A DNA stretch of 64,000 bases from Toxonevra muliebris (lineage: Eukaryota; Arthropoda; Insecta; Diptera; Pallopteridae): NCBI GenBank assembly GCA_963691655.1, contig OY829326.1, positions 55,421,776-55,485,775 on the forward strand, read 5' to 3'. Shown piece by piece: positions 24,310-36,427 of the stretch. The notes under the pieces are model-generated. The model was not told the origin of the DNA. It saw only the letters and a list, made by a program, of their open reading frames with translations, and made no database searches. Numbering within the stretch: the first letter of the stretch is position 1; every line of letters starts with the position of its first letter. The position numbers and the translations under genes are program-made.

Positions 24310-26525
24310 GACTCAAATATCAACACATACAAAATTTTGACACTCACACAAATGTAATTTTATATACTAGAGCGTTACTCACAGATTGTGACATTTCTGC
24401 CAAGTCTCTCATACCGCCAATGAATTCTGTAGAACTATGATATCAAAACTAGTTTTCTCAGCAAATATTCCAAAAAGGACTTCGAAGGAGTGACGACCCT
24501 ACACATTACCTTAGATTTTTTGGAGTCGCCCCAAGGTTGCACTGGAACCTGACATAATTGCATTCAAAAAATTTAGACCAAGTACTCAACACAGACTGTT
24601 ATGCCATATCTTGAAGTATATTATATATTACAAAAAAAAAAACAATTATTTCTTTTTATAGCTTAAATCTTTCTGCATTTTTCATCGCAGAGAATTGTAA
24701 TTAATTTAATAAAAATTATCGAGACATAAAAAAATCAAGCAAAAAAAAAGCATTGCAAATGCGATTCAACTTTATTTGATGCTTTTCCTTTCTTCCTCTT
24801 CTTCTACTTCACTAGTAATAACAAAACAAAAAACTAGCAATAAGTACAAAAACTGGTTACCGGCTTTAAAAGGCTACTACAATAAAAAGTACAAAAACAA
24901 GTAAAGATTTTTAAGCATAAAAAAAAATTGCTTGCAGCAAAATACAAAAACCAAAAAAAAACGAAACAGAAAGCGCAAGAAAAAAAGCCTAACTACTTAT
25001 TTTTATCTGCGCTCGAAGCAAGCAAGAAGCCTTGGTCAGTAAAAAAAAAAACACAACAACAAAAAAAAAAAAATTAAAAAAAAAAAAGAACAAACGACGC
25101 CAGTCAGTCCAGTCCACTTCAAAAAGCAGAAAACGACAACAAACATTTATCTCTTCCAATGGACAGCGGGAGTTGACATGTCGAGGAAAGGGGTAAGAAC
25201 GAGGGAAGAGGGAAATAAAAAGTATGCTTCATTGGAAAAATACAACATAAAAGCATACAAAAAAAAAATTCAAAAGGAAAACAAGGTATACCAAAAGCAA
25301 AGAGAAGCAGTTTCTGAAATGTATAAGTTGAGGCAACAGTCAGGCAGGCAGGCAGGCAGGCAAGGAACATATAAAACGAATGACTGGCACAAGCTCAAAA
25401 CAACAATAACAACAACAGCAAAATCAGCACAGCTCAACACATATACTTACATACATACATACATACAAAAACAATTCAAAGAACTTAAAATCAAACCAAA
25501 TATAGCCAACTCTTCAAGTCACCAAACACCATTTATGGTATACAAATTTCTTGGATGTGGTTAGCGTCTTTGGTTCGTTTTTGGTGTGGCGTGCCATGGC
25601 GTGGCGTGGCATGATTTGGCGGCATGGCGCGAGGAATTACTCTCGTACCTAATACAACATACATAATAGATATCTCTCTGCTGCTTTACAATTGTGAGTA
25701 TTGCGCACATAAAAGGCGTAAGACTGAATGTCTTTGCTGGCTTTGGTTATGGCTATGTATGTAGAGCTGAAGCTGTGCCAAGCAGGCAGCCAGGCAAACA
25801 TACAGGCGATTTGTTGCTACCTTTGAATGTGTTTTCTGAATTTTGAACCAGTTTTCTGCGCATATTTAATGAAAATTCATTTCATTTTCGTGTACTTGCT
25901 TCTACTTATTTTTTCACCAGAAGAAGAAAACTTTTTTTTTAGTTATAATAATATTAGTATCAAGAAAGAAAAAAATGAACTCGTTTTTCTGAGAGGTATT
26001 TATATTTATTTTTCTTCTTATTATTAAAGTAACATATTAATAAGAAATGATGTCCGTAATCAAGCGTTGCTGTACTTAAAGGAAAGTTGTAACAAAACTC
26101 AGTTTTGGTTAAGAAGAAAATATGCAATTGTTTAGTTAGAATAATATTAAATTCGTTTCCTTAAAATTGTTTAGGAATTGAGAAAATGTGTTTTATTCAT
26201 CATATAGCATGGAGGTGCTTATTAAAATGGAGTCAAACTTGCATAGATTTGATCTGCTACTTTAGATTGTTAGTCCCGAATTCTAAAGTCACTGAGATCA
26301 GAAAGGGGAGAAAGGGGACTTTTCATTCAACTAAAATATTCATAAGTTATTTTTATGAAACTATTATTCAATGTGGATGCCAGGTGTGTTTTTTTTAATC
26401 GTGAAGGACATAGTTTCGATAACTAATTGACTTGCCATTCCTGATGATGTGCTTAACCTCAAAAAACTTTGGAGCTGATCCAATAACACTGCCTTGCATA
26501 GGTTTCGCAAATAAGATGGTTCCTA
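24310..26525. other. AT-rich with microsatellites, no gene seen
   Basis: Apart from the simple-sequence cluster at 25020-25460, no feature is supported. Confidence 0.5.
25020..25460 (+). repeat. Simple-sequence cluster (A-runs, GGCA, CAA, CATA)
   Basis: Contains long A-runs (25040-25090), (GGCA)n at 25341-25363, CAA/CAG repeats at 25400-25425 and (CATA)n at 25445-25468. The 128-codon plus frame (25178-25564) and its minus-strand shadow come from this low-complexity DNA. No gene is supported. A GGCGTGGCATG stutter follows at 25585-25630. Confidence 0.7.
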
Positions 26526-27401
26526 TTGGGAGTATGAATGTATAAACTCGTAATTGTGACTAACATCATATATATCATACGCGCCATTTTTTTGACATTG
26601 ACAGCTTTAAAAATACTATAAGCATTGATCTGTCAAATAATTTTCATAATTTTACAAAAGTGTTTTACTATGGCTGAAAATGTCGAATTTCGTGCCAACA
26701 AAACAACATTTGCCTGAAGTTTTAATTTGCTTCTTCCATTTAAAGAAAAACGCAACTGAAGCACATCGTTTACTCACTGAAGCTTATCCTGACTGTGCTA
26801 TAGACATTTGAATGTATTAGGTGTGGTATGCCCGTTTCAAAAGTGGTGATTTTGTGATGCTGTGTATTTGGTGGGATATGAAAGGTGTCGTGTATTATGA
26901 GCTGTTGAAATCAAATGAAACGATCACTGGCGACCGCTACCAACTACAATTGATGCGTTTGAGCCGATCTTTAAAGGATAAGAAGCCAGAATATGAGAAT
27001 AGACACGACAAAGTTATTCTTCAGCACGACAATGCTCGGCCGCATGTTGCAAGGCAAGTAAAAACATACTTGGAAACGCTGAAATGGGAAGTGCTACCCC
27101 ACCCGCTGTATTCTCCAGAAATTGCTCCTTCTGATTACCACTTGTTCCGATCGATGACACATGGCCTGGCTGAACAGCACTTCCGTTCTTTCGTAGAACT
27201 CAAAAAATGGGTCGATTCGTGGATAGCCTCAAAAGATGAGGAGTTCTTTCGACGCGGAATCCGTATGCTACCAGAAAGATGGGAAAAGGCTGTGGCTAAC
27301 GATGGACAATACTTTAAAGAATAAATTTATAATCACTTTTTCACAATAAATGTCCAAATTACGAAAAAAATACGAGTTTATACATTCATACTCCCATTTT
27401 T
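26526..27401 (+). mobile_element. Internally deleted mariner element (DD34D type)
   Basis: A 26-bp perfect inverted repeat (starting TGGGAGTATGAATG) occupies 26527-26552 and 27371-27396, with TA dinucleotides just outside both ends as expected for mariner target sites. At about 0.88 kb it is well short of the usual 1.2-1.3 kb. It encloses a broken transposase gene on the plus strand. The right end has a few extra T bases between the repeat and TA. Confidence 0.9.
26670..27324 (+). pseudogene. Mariner transposase, internally deleted and frameshifted
   Basis: The reading starts at ATG 26670 (MAENVEFRAN) but hits TGA after 15 codons. In other frames an N-terminal helix-turn-helix-like stretch follows (LKKNATEAHRLL), with a further in-frame TAG just before WYARFKSGDF. 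The sequence then jumps to CIWWDMKGVVYYELL, so the middle of the protein is missing, including the segment where mariner transposases carry their first catalytic Asp (TGDEKW-like). The C-terminal part is long and open (26821-27324): HDNARPH holds the second Asp, APSDYHLF the third, with exactly 34 residues between them, the DD34D mariner signature. The end LPERWEKAVANDGQYF is typical of the mauritiana (Mos1-like) group. It cannot encode active transposase. Confidence 0.9.
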
Positions 27402-27403
27402 TA

Positions 27404-28282
27404 TGTTGAACACGCATCTGTGGTCATAAACTTTCCAACACGTCACGTTTTAGAAAAAATGGGGTTTGAACCCCTAAAAATAGCGTTTTTGAAAAATTTT
27501 AGAGCTGAACCCTGGAGTGTAACAATCTTCGAAATTTTTGAAATTCGAAATTATAGGCTGAATCATGCCCTTTCAAATCAACCCAAAGCGAAATTGTTCG
27601 AATGCACCCTTAAAGCAGGGGATGTGTTTATGTCTACGAGTGCAGGAAAAAAATGTACATAAATCGAATTTTATCTTACCCATGGCCAGACATAATGAAA
27701 AATGCAGTGGTCCGAAGTATTTTAAAGGCCACTGGTTACAAATCTGCAGTCAGATTCTATAAATTTAAAATGGCAAATCAAATATGGCGGACGAGTTTAG
27801 GGTGAAAGAGCCATCTGATGATAGAAAAACTCCAAATATACTACATAATAATATATTTTTATTACGTTTCAAATTAGTCTAATTTTACAAGGCTCCAATA
27901 ATTTTTTCTACTTTGTATTAATTTTTAAACTTTTCAAACTGTTTTAAGACGAAACTTTAAATCAAAGACAGTTACTGACCTGGAAAAACTATGAAAACAC
28001 GATTGCTTAGCATCACCTTCTCTTTTTGAATCTGAAGTCAAACCTCATGTCAAAGAAAACAAATCGGATTTGGTCGCATAGTGTAACTAAGATTTCAAAT
28101 TAATTTTTTTATATTTAACTTTATAGAAAGAAGCCAATGGAAGGAAAAAATATTTAAAAATCGTTCAATAGATTTTATTTTGACTTCTTTCCATCCACTG
28201 CCAATCAATATTGAAAATTAAAAGAAAGTTTCCACATTTCAGGGGTCACAACCCCCAAAACCTCTCCCCTAAATACGGTCTG
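27404..28282. other. No gene seen
   Basis: Two short overlapping frames at 27420-27762 without motifs. AATATGGCGGACGAGTTTAG near 27780 resembles GATGGCGGACTAATATGG at 52259 inside the piggyBac-like element, so transposon debris is possible. Confidence 0.4.
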
Positions 28283-28535
28283 GTTGAACGAGCGAACCCA
28301 TGTAGACGTAATCGTTCTTCTTCTTGAAATCCCCTCATCTCTTGTGAAGCAAAAGCATAGACGACAAAGTCCTTAGATTTCTTCCAATCTGCTACTTGAT
28401 GTTCAGCCAATCCCTTTGCTTGTCTTTCTTTTCTATGTGAGGCTTGCGGACTCCAATTAAATGCCTGTTTTGAAAAGTTATCGCTTGGTTTCCTCAGTAT
28501 ATGGCCTCTCCACCGCCGATTTTATTTTTGAGCTT
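28283..28535 (-). pseudogene. RTE-like LINE: C-terminal fragment
   Basis: On the minus strand an uninterrupted frame reads RRWRGHILRKPSDNFSKQAF, then NWSPQASHRKERQAKGLAEH and QVADWKKSKDFVVYAF. This matches the well-known C-terminal block of RTE-type LINEs (R.W.GH.LR.P.DN......W.PQG.R.RGR...W). The upstream RT part of probably the same element is at 29765-29975, separated by the 12-bp-motif block at 28655-29745. Confidence 0.8.
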
Positions 28536-28654
28536 CGTTTCCAAGTAATATTGTTCTTTACCATAGGTCATGATTAGATACAGTTTCTGACCATCATATT
28601 CTCAGTTTGTATCGGGTTTCAGTTATTTCTGTTGTTTTCTGGTAATGGAGGTGG

Positions 28655-29745
28655 TCAGTGGCGGATGTATAATTTAGGTTTGAGATGGGCTAATTTTTAA
28701 GATATATTTTCATAGCGGATCCTAATTATATTTTTAAGCGTTTCCGAACAAAACTACTCTCTGCAGTATTCGGTACCTAATATTCTAAAAAACTAATTTC
28801 TCTGGAATACTGTTAACAAAAATGAGAAACCAGCAAAGTTTTATTGTGAAAAAGGAACTGCAAAACACATGGAACGTTCTTGTGATGATCCAAATAGTCT
28901 AAATCAGACTAAGAGACTAGATGTGAAATTAAATTAAAAACCAAACAAAAAATCCGAACTAAATTTATGGCTAAATCAAACTAAATTTCTGAAAAAAAAC
29001 TAGATCTAAATTCAGGTAAAAACTCATACGAAAAACGGTTCCAAATTTAAACGAAAAATCTGTTCAAAATTCAGATAAGAATTTTGGCCCAAGCTAAGTT
29101 TAAAACTCAGGCTTGAACTTAAGTCAAAATTTACACCAAAAATCAGACCAAAATTTAGAAAATATTGGATCCAATTTCAGACCCAAATGTAGAAAAAAAA
29201 TTTTCAAGCTTGAGAATTAATAAGTCCAAAATTCAGTCCAAAATTCGGGTCAAAATTCAAACCCAAACTTACATATATCAAAATTCAGACCTGAACTTAA
29301 GTCAAAGTTTATAACAAAAATCAAACCAAAATTTAGAACACATCGGAACAAATTTCAGACCCAAAACTAGAACAAAATGTTCCCAACTATTCCCTAGAAA
29401 TTTTTATAAAATTTTATATATTACATTCTAATCGAAGTATTATTGAATTAAAAACCAAACCAAAAATCGGAACAAAATTCAGACAAAAATCTGAACAAAA
29501 TTTGGGTACTAATTTACTTTTATCGACTAAATTTCAGACCAAAAACCTCATCTTAATTCTGATCAAAATTTAAACGAAAAATCTAAGCAAAATGCGGACC
29601 AAAATTCAGGTTAAAGTTCAAACCCAACTCCGACTAAAATTCAGACCTAAACTTAGCTCTGAATTTATACCGAAATTCAGAATACATCGAATAAAATTTC
29701 AGACCCAAAATTAGAACAACATTTTCCCAAATATTTTATTATAAT
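28655..29745 (+). repeat. Block D of the AAATTCAGACCA motif family, interrupting a LINE
   Basis: The longest block, about 1.1 kb. The head TCAGTGGCGGATGTATAATTT then TAGGTTTGAGATGGGCTAATT is followed by two array stretches (28890-29390 and 29450-29720) with an AT-rich spacer. It separates the RT and C-terminal pieces of an RTE-like LINE, so it inserted into that LINE. Confidence 0.75.
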
Positions 29746-29764
29746 GAATGTATTAACAAAGGTT

Positions 29765-29975
29765 GCAGGGGAATGACGTCCCGTAGTTTAGTCCCAGTTA
29801 ATATCCGTTCGTTCAGTTCTACATTCTTTTGAGACACTTTACCCACTTTTGGTGAGTTTGGTGCTGATACTTGATAGAGAGTAGGTATCATCGGCACAAC
29901 CTAAATGGCTGAGTCGTTCAAAAGGCCTGCATTGAATTCCATTTTGATCCTTTGTGTTAAAGGTAGACCATAGCA
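29765..29975 (-). pseudogene. RTE-like LINE: RT fragment with CADD box
   Basis: On the minus strand the frame reads CRPFERLSHLGCADDTYSLS with SISTKLTKSG after it. GCADDT is the RT catalytic box (normally YADD or FADD), preceded by a LxxLxx segment as in RTE elements. The Asp-Asp codons are at 29887-29892. It breaks off toward the repeat block at 29745, and its C-terminal partner appears at 28283-28535. Confidence 0.65.
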
Positions 29976-32899
29976 CATTAACAATTACCACTAAGAAATG
30001 AATGGGAGACAATCTAAATTATATTGAATTAGTGAACTGTCTAATTTGAAAAACAAAACAATAAGCGTGAAAAAATATAAGATTCTTGGGAGAGTCCCAA
30101 TTCCCACTCCCCTACTTAAATTCGGTGGTCTGCCATATCATTTAGGATATGTGTGAGTGAACCATTGTAGTTTGGCAATTTCCTACCGAAACGTGATTCT
30201 CATTTGAATTTATTGTTCATTTGTTTTTCAGGTGCTACCATATTATGAAAAGGTTAGAAAACCACCGGAAAGTTTAATTTGCTGCATATACCATACGCAC
30301 ATATAATAAATAAATATTTTTAATATTTAATCTTGACTTTTCTTATCGCTTATCTTTCTTAAAACTGCTTCTTCCTATATAGCTTCCCAAATATATAAAT
30401 AACTAAATTTATATGTACATAGAAATCGCTTCCATTTTTGGTTCTTCTTCCTAAAAATTCCACACAAAAACCCATACCCTTACTTGCTTGCTTTTCATTT
30501 GTTTCCTACTATTTGCCTTAGTGCTTAAACAAGTAAGTAAAATCCATAGCTATAGCTAATATATTTCAAAGAAACATCCATACATACATACTTAAATAGA
30601 GATAGACAGGTAGATAGATACTTCAGCATAATATTTCAAATTCACCTTACGTTATCAACATTTGAACGTTTGTCCCCGCAGCACGCTGTATGTGGCATTT
30701 CATTGCATAATTTTTTTTTATTTGTTATCTGTTATGCGCTGCCAGATATCCTTTAAGTCAAAATATGACAAAACATTTTTTCATCTAACGTTTTCTATTT
30801 TTATTATTTAAATTTATACCTCAACATATACCATATATATCTACCAGCATGCCTGCAAAGTTTTTTGTTTGTTGAACGTGCTTGAAATTCAGTCTTACTG
30901 TTTACTTATTTATTTTTCTTCGACTTCAATTACAAGTCAGCATGAAATGAAAATCTTAAGAAATATAAAAAGTACACACAAGTGCAATCCAACATAAGCC
31001 ACACAGTGTATAAGAACATGTGTATACGTTTGAGGGTCGTGCAGTGCATAAATGCGTAGAGCTGCAAGTGTTTGCTAGTCACAACTGTAGTGGAATAAAA
31101 AGTGGAAAACGTTTTTCATATATTAAGAAAAATAACAGAAAAGCAAAGATTTGTGACTTGTTCATTAACGCTTCAACATAAATACTTCATATCTAAGTTT
31201 TTTCTCCTTTTTTGCTTAGCATATTAAAGAAAGAAACATGCTTTACTTTGACAGCAGGTAAATTCAGGAAAATATGCGTATTTGAGCAGATGCTGGTAGA
31301 ATTAAGATTAGTCTATGAAACAAGAATTATTTTGTAAAGTCTATACTAAGTTGGTTTTAACTCTTTCATACTCAATATTGCGTATAAACAAATTTTACTA
31401 TTAACGCTTTATGTATTCGGTTCTGTTAGGTATTCTTCACGTTTCGTGATTGCCGAAAATTTGAAGTTTCCTGCTTAAGTAATTTTTTTTTTAATGTTTT
31501 GTCTTTGAAATCCAGCAAAAATTTGTAATAAAATCTTTTGCACTTTAAAAAAAAAAAAAATGTGTTTAATAATTATTACTAAGCGGAAATTTTCTTTATC
31601 AAATGTGTTTATAAAAGATAAGACAATATGAAAATCCACAAATTGGAGGAATCGGATTATCCAGTGGTTGTTTACAGCTCCGTAGCTATTTTTTTTTAAC
31701 TTTTAATAAAAGACAAACAAATCAATATAGAAGCATAAAATTTGGTGTCATGATTGTGGAAAATCTAAGTAACCATAACCCAAAACAAGACGTTTCTTTA
31801 ACGCCCCACAAAAATTCGGGCGTTAAAGGGTGAAAATAATTTTTTCGTTTGTAGAAGTGGTCATATATACATTTCTGGCCCCGACTGTATATATGCACAC
31901 TAGGGTGGCCCTTATATTTCAACTTTCTAAAAGTTTAGCTCCCAGACCCCTATCTTGTTTCAATCAATAAAGAATGAAGCTTTGCAAAATTTGAGCTCAA
32001 TCGGGCAACTGCGAGGAGACCCTCATCGACCATGAAGTTATACATTGTCGCCCGGAAAGTTATTTAACTCAAAAAATGTTAAACTCATTCAGTAATAAAA
32101 TAACATTTTCATAAAAAATGAAGCTGAGAAACAAATTGTTTCACAAATCTTTGCCGAAGACCAAAAAATACAAGAGTAAATTTCGTTGAAATTTTGAATT
32201 TCAAATTTAGGTGGACACACGACGAAAAACGAATTTCATTGAGAATCGAATTTTGTTTTTGACTAATTATAAGTTGGGAGATGGAGACAAATTTTTATCT
32301 GCTATAATAATTCGTATTATCTCTGGCGCTTTGTTGCTATTTTCCCATACAATTATCACTGCTAGTTATACATAACTAAAAGCAAGTGGCGAATAAATCG
32401 CAGCTATTGTTTCAAACGACTTTATCTTCAAATTAATGATCATTCTTAAAACGATATATAATTATAAAAATGACTTAATTAATTATTTATAGTCAAAAAT
32501 ATGTGATAAAATATTTTCCATTTTAACTCCAGTTATGCTGTTTTTACCACAGAAATATTGCAAGAGCAACTGTTATGAAAACAAAATGCAAAATTTCTAA
32601 AAAAAAAAATATCTTAAATTTCCCCTGTTTTTACAACCATGTGTTTGAGGGTTGCTGAGTTACTTTCGGCATTTCAAGTGAATTTCGTTGAAATTCTTGT
32701 GAAATTCGCAATTGATTCTGTAGATATTAGTCTTGTAAAAAAAATACGTTTCTCCAACAGAAGTTGTGGGCGATTATATTTTTCATGTTGTATCAGGAAT
32801 TGTGCGAATTTACTTTTAAAAAATTTGATTCAGAAGGTTTTCACAAATTTCTCACAAGTTTCGTATTCTATGCGTCAACTTCAAGGCGTTTGAGGGTTT
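29976..32899. other. AT-rich, no gene seen
   Basis: A segment starting CACTAGGGTGGCCCTTAT (31899) has the higher complexity of repeat-derived DNA, but no partner end or protein could be found. Confidence 0.45.
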
Positions 32900-34300
32900 C
32901 GTATACATTTCGTATACATGGGTGGGCAAATTTTTATTTTTGTCCTCTAGTTTACTTGCGCCCATGTATAGACATAAAGGATTTAATTCCTTTAACATTT
33001 TTTTAGTTAACAATACTTTTTCTGTTACAAGGATGAGCAAATTTCCATTTCTGGACCTAGTATACATTCGCGCTTGATCTTTAATCTCTGAAACTAGGAT
33101 TCCATTGAAAATTTTTTTCTATTTAAGAATAAATTTGCCTTTTAAAGAAGTGGGCAAATACTCTTCCCTGACTTGTCCAACATAAAGGCGTAGACTGACA
33201 AGCTGAGCATAAACCTGAAAAGTAGAATGATTTTTAAAAGTTTTTTTTTTTAATTTTAGTATAAATATTCCTCTTGCAGAGGTGGGCAAATTCCTATACC
33301 CAACTTCAGTATACATTCATTTATGAAGTAGACTCTGAAAACAAGAGTTATTTGTACATTTTTTTTAAATAAAGCATGCATAGACTTTATTTTTCACAGT
33401 AGTAGTAGCAAATATCCATTCCAAACCAAAGTATACATTCACTCATGAGCTGGTCTCTGGAAACATATCTGATTTTGAGCTATTTCCATTTTAGACAAAA
33501 AAAAATGTTTGCAGGGTGGCCAAACACATATTTCTTGCCTCTGGTGCAAGTGCTTATAAAGTATTTCCAGATACAAATAATTTTTTCTAAGCTTTTTTCA
33601 TTTTAACATAGATTTTTCATTTACAAAACTCGGCAACTTCTCAATTCTCAGATGCGTTTGAGCTTGACACAAAGTTTGCTTAATCTTAACAAACAAAGGT
33701 GCGGTTACTGGTACAAACAAATATCCTACCCTGGCCCCTAAATATGTAGGCTTAAGTTTAAAGTATTTTCTCAAAATTCGAATTTCTAAATGTATTTTTA
33801 CTGATTTATCACGAACGTTTTCTTATTTTAACATACATTTTTCTTTTACAGGGATGGGCAAATATCTAGTCCTGGCCCTAGTATGCATTCTTACTTACAA
33901 ATAAAGATTATTTTTTATAAATTTTGTTGACTGTTTAAACAATAATTTATCTTTTACAGAGATAGCCACATATCTATTCCTGTCCCTCAGTAAATGTAAT
34001 TAAGTCCGCTCAAAGTTGTACAAAGTTTTCTTTAAAAAATTTTACAGACAAAATTTCAATTGCAGGCTTTCTGGCACTAGCTTACATGCGCTCATGATTT
34101 AGCCTATGAAAACACGAGTTGCACTTTTTTTCTATTTTAAAAAGGTAAGAACATGCCAATTCTTAGCCTCTGCATATGTACTTACGTTTATGAGCTGGAA
34201 ATCAAGTTTTTCCTGCAAACAGGATTCGTTTGGTTGATTTTGTTTGTACTCTATTTTTATTATAAAATAGATTTTTTTACAGGAGTGGGCAAACGTACAT
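32900..34300 (+). repeat. Degenerate tandem array, unit about 110 bp, about 12 copies
   Basis: Units are marked by variants of TTTTACAG-RGGTGGGCAAATATCYATTCC followed by TGGCCYTAGTATACATTCRC and CTCATGAGCTGG. The GGGCAAAT-like word falls at about 32930, 33037, 33152, 33285, 33404, 33520, 33630, 33720, 33855, 33965, 34155 and 34287. Copies differ by many changes and indels and none keeps a long frame, so the array is old and non-coding. Most units begin with a pyrimidine run plus CAG, resembling splice acceptors. Confidence 0.75.
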
Positions 34301-34339
34301 TTCTGTGCTCATTACAAAATATTTTCTGAAACAGAATTT

Positions 34340-34830
34340 TTTTATAAGTATTTTCCATTTTACCATACAGAAAACTAAAGACTTAACCAACAAACTGCTC
34401 TTCTTATCACTACATAATAAAGCCAAAAAATTCAAGACTTGTAGTCCACTTTCGAATTCTACATTTTTGAGTTTCTCATTAAATTTTCCATTGCTCTTCG
34501 TGCTCCTACATTGTATTTCATTACTCTACTTTTTCAAGAGAAAATAAAAGACTTAAGCAACAAACTTGTTTTCAAAAATTACAGAGATTACATTCAAATA
34601 TTGAATTTCTGTGCTTTTCATTACATTGCCCATACCAAAAACTTCAGCAGTTTAACACAAACAAAAGATTTAAGCAACAAACTTTTTCCAAAAATTCCTT
34701 ACTAAAAAAAGTTAAATGTTTAAAACAATAAAATTAAACATTTATACTAAAAATTTTCATTTTCAGTTTATACATTAACTTTCCCTATGTTTTTCTATGT
34801 CAGCACAAACTAAAGACTTAAGTCAGAAAC
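34340..34830 (+). repeat. Second degenerate tandem series, AAAGACTTAAGCAACAAACT
   Basis: The word AAAAGACTTAAGCAACAAACT recurs with small changes at about 34374, 34547, 34662 and 34811, the last as AAAGACTTAAGTCAGAAACT. Spacing is roughly 115-175 bp. It follows directly on the array at 32900-34300 and may be a derived part of it. Confidence 0.65.
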
Positions 34831-36427
34831 TTTGTTTTAATTTTCCACACAATACCCAAACAAAAATTTTGTATTTACTTCCAACTTTCTACCCAAAACT
34901 CGCGCAAATATTTATATATAAAAAAGCAAAAAAGCAAGAGCACAGCAAATTTCTAAAATAAAAGACTAACGAAATGAACTCGTTTATGCATGAGCTGCAG
35001 TATAAACAAAAAAAACTGGCAACTTTTTCCTGATGCCAAAAAACAATATTAAAACTAAAAAACAACAACAGCAACAAGAATAACTTAAACTTGGTTTGTT
35101 TTCTGTTTTGCACTGCAATCTTCAATGCAAAATCTTGGCGTGGTCGGTCCATTATATGAAATTTTTATGCCACTCTTACGACACATTGACTTGCCAACAA
35201 AAAAAAAGAAAACATAAGAAAAAAAACCACAGAAATATAAAAGAAACTGGTTTTTTAGCGCGAAATTTCATACAAAAGTAAAAAATAGCAAAATCCCAAC
35301 AGATAAATGCAAAAGCCAACACACTTTTATGTTGTGACTTAAATGACATACGCACATATATAGTAGAAAAACGTATTCGTTTATGTAAAAATTCTTTAAA
35401 GCAAAGTTAATAGAGCACATTAAAAAACAGTAGCATCCATGGTATGCACATTCGACGTACCAATACCAGTACCAGTGTGAGTTTAAGCTTACAAGCAATG
35501 GCAGCATCTTTCATTTATTTCTTGTATTCTTCATACGAGGCAGTGCTACCTTGAACTTCTTCTCTCGAATACTTTAATGTGTTGCAAGCAAAAAGCAATT
35601 GCTTGCAATTGTTTCGATTGCTGCTATTTGCAAATGAAATCATTTTCAAGCTCCCCTTTTTGAGTTTTTGTTTTTTCATGTTTGCGTTAAGTAGAAATTT
35701 ATCACATACTTATTGCCAATCTCATATATGTATGTATTTGGTTTTTTTTTCGTTTGCTTGCAAAAATTTATAAGCAACAGGTGCAAAATTTTGATTTCTA
35801 CTTTATTCATGATTGGAAGCTGAGAATGAAGTATTAAAAGCAGAGAGACACTAAACAGACGGAGCTTTTAATGATTTAGAAAAAGAAGATGCGCCAGATG
35901 TTGTTTTTAGCTTCTTTGTTTCAGATTTTTCTTGTGAAACATTGCGGAAAAATATTTTTAAATTAGTATTACAGTTCTTTGGTAATTTTCAAATATTTAC
36001 ATATGTAAGTAGCCCTTTTCCATAAATTTGAAATATATAATATACAAACCTTGACTTAAGAAATATTTACACCTACGGTGAATGAATTTTTCCTAAAATA
36101 CAATTCGGCCTTAAAAATTTAAAATGATGAGAAATTTCCAAAAACTTTTTCCTGAGAAATCAACTAACCTTGCTTCTTTTTGTAACATTATTGATAAAAC
36201 TAATAAAGGTCAACCAGTATTCCAAAAAATTAGATATTTGAAATTTGTCAAAAACCATTTTATATTTTTTTTAAGAATCGATTTTTCCATTTCTACCTTT
36301 TTTTGAGAAGATCGAAATGCATTTCATGTAATTTACTCTTACCAAACTACAAGAATTAAACGCCTGTGTTCAATCAGCACTTCAGCAATCAATAAATAAC
36401 ATCACAGTTTTAAGGTATTTTTAAGTA
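34831..36427. other. AT-rich, no gene seen
   Basis: Short frames on both strands only, no motif. (CCAGTA)-like stutter at 35460-35475. Confidence 0.5.

Noticed and set aside
25178..25564. 128-codon plus-strand frame with an 83-codon minus-strand partner
   Set aside because: Made of A-runs and GGCA, CAA and CATA microsatellites; the protein is low-complexity and no conserved motif appears.
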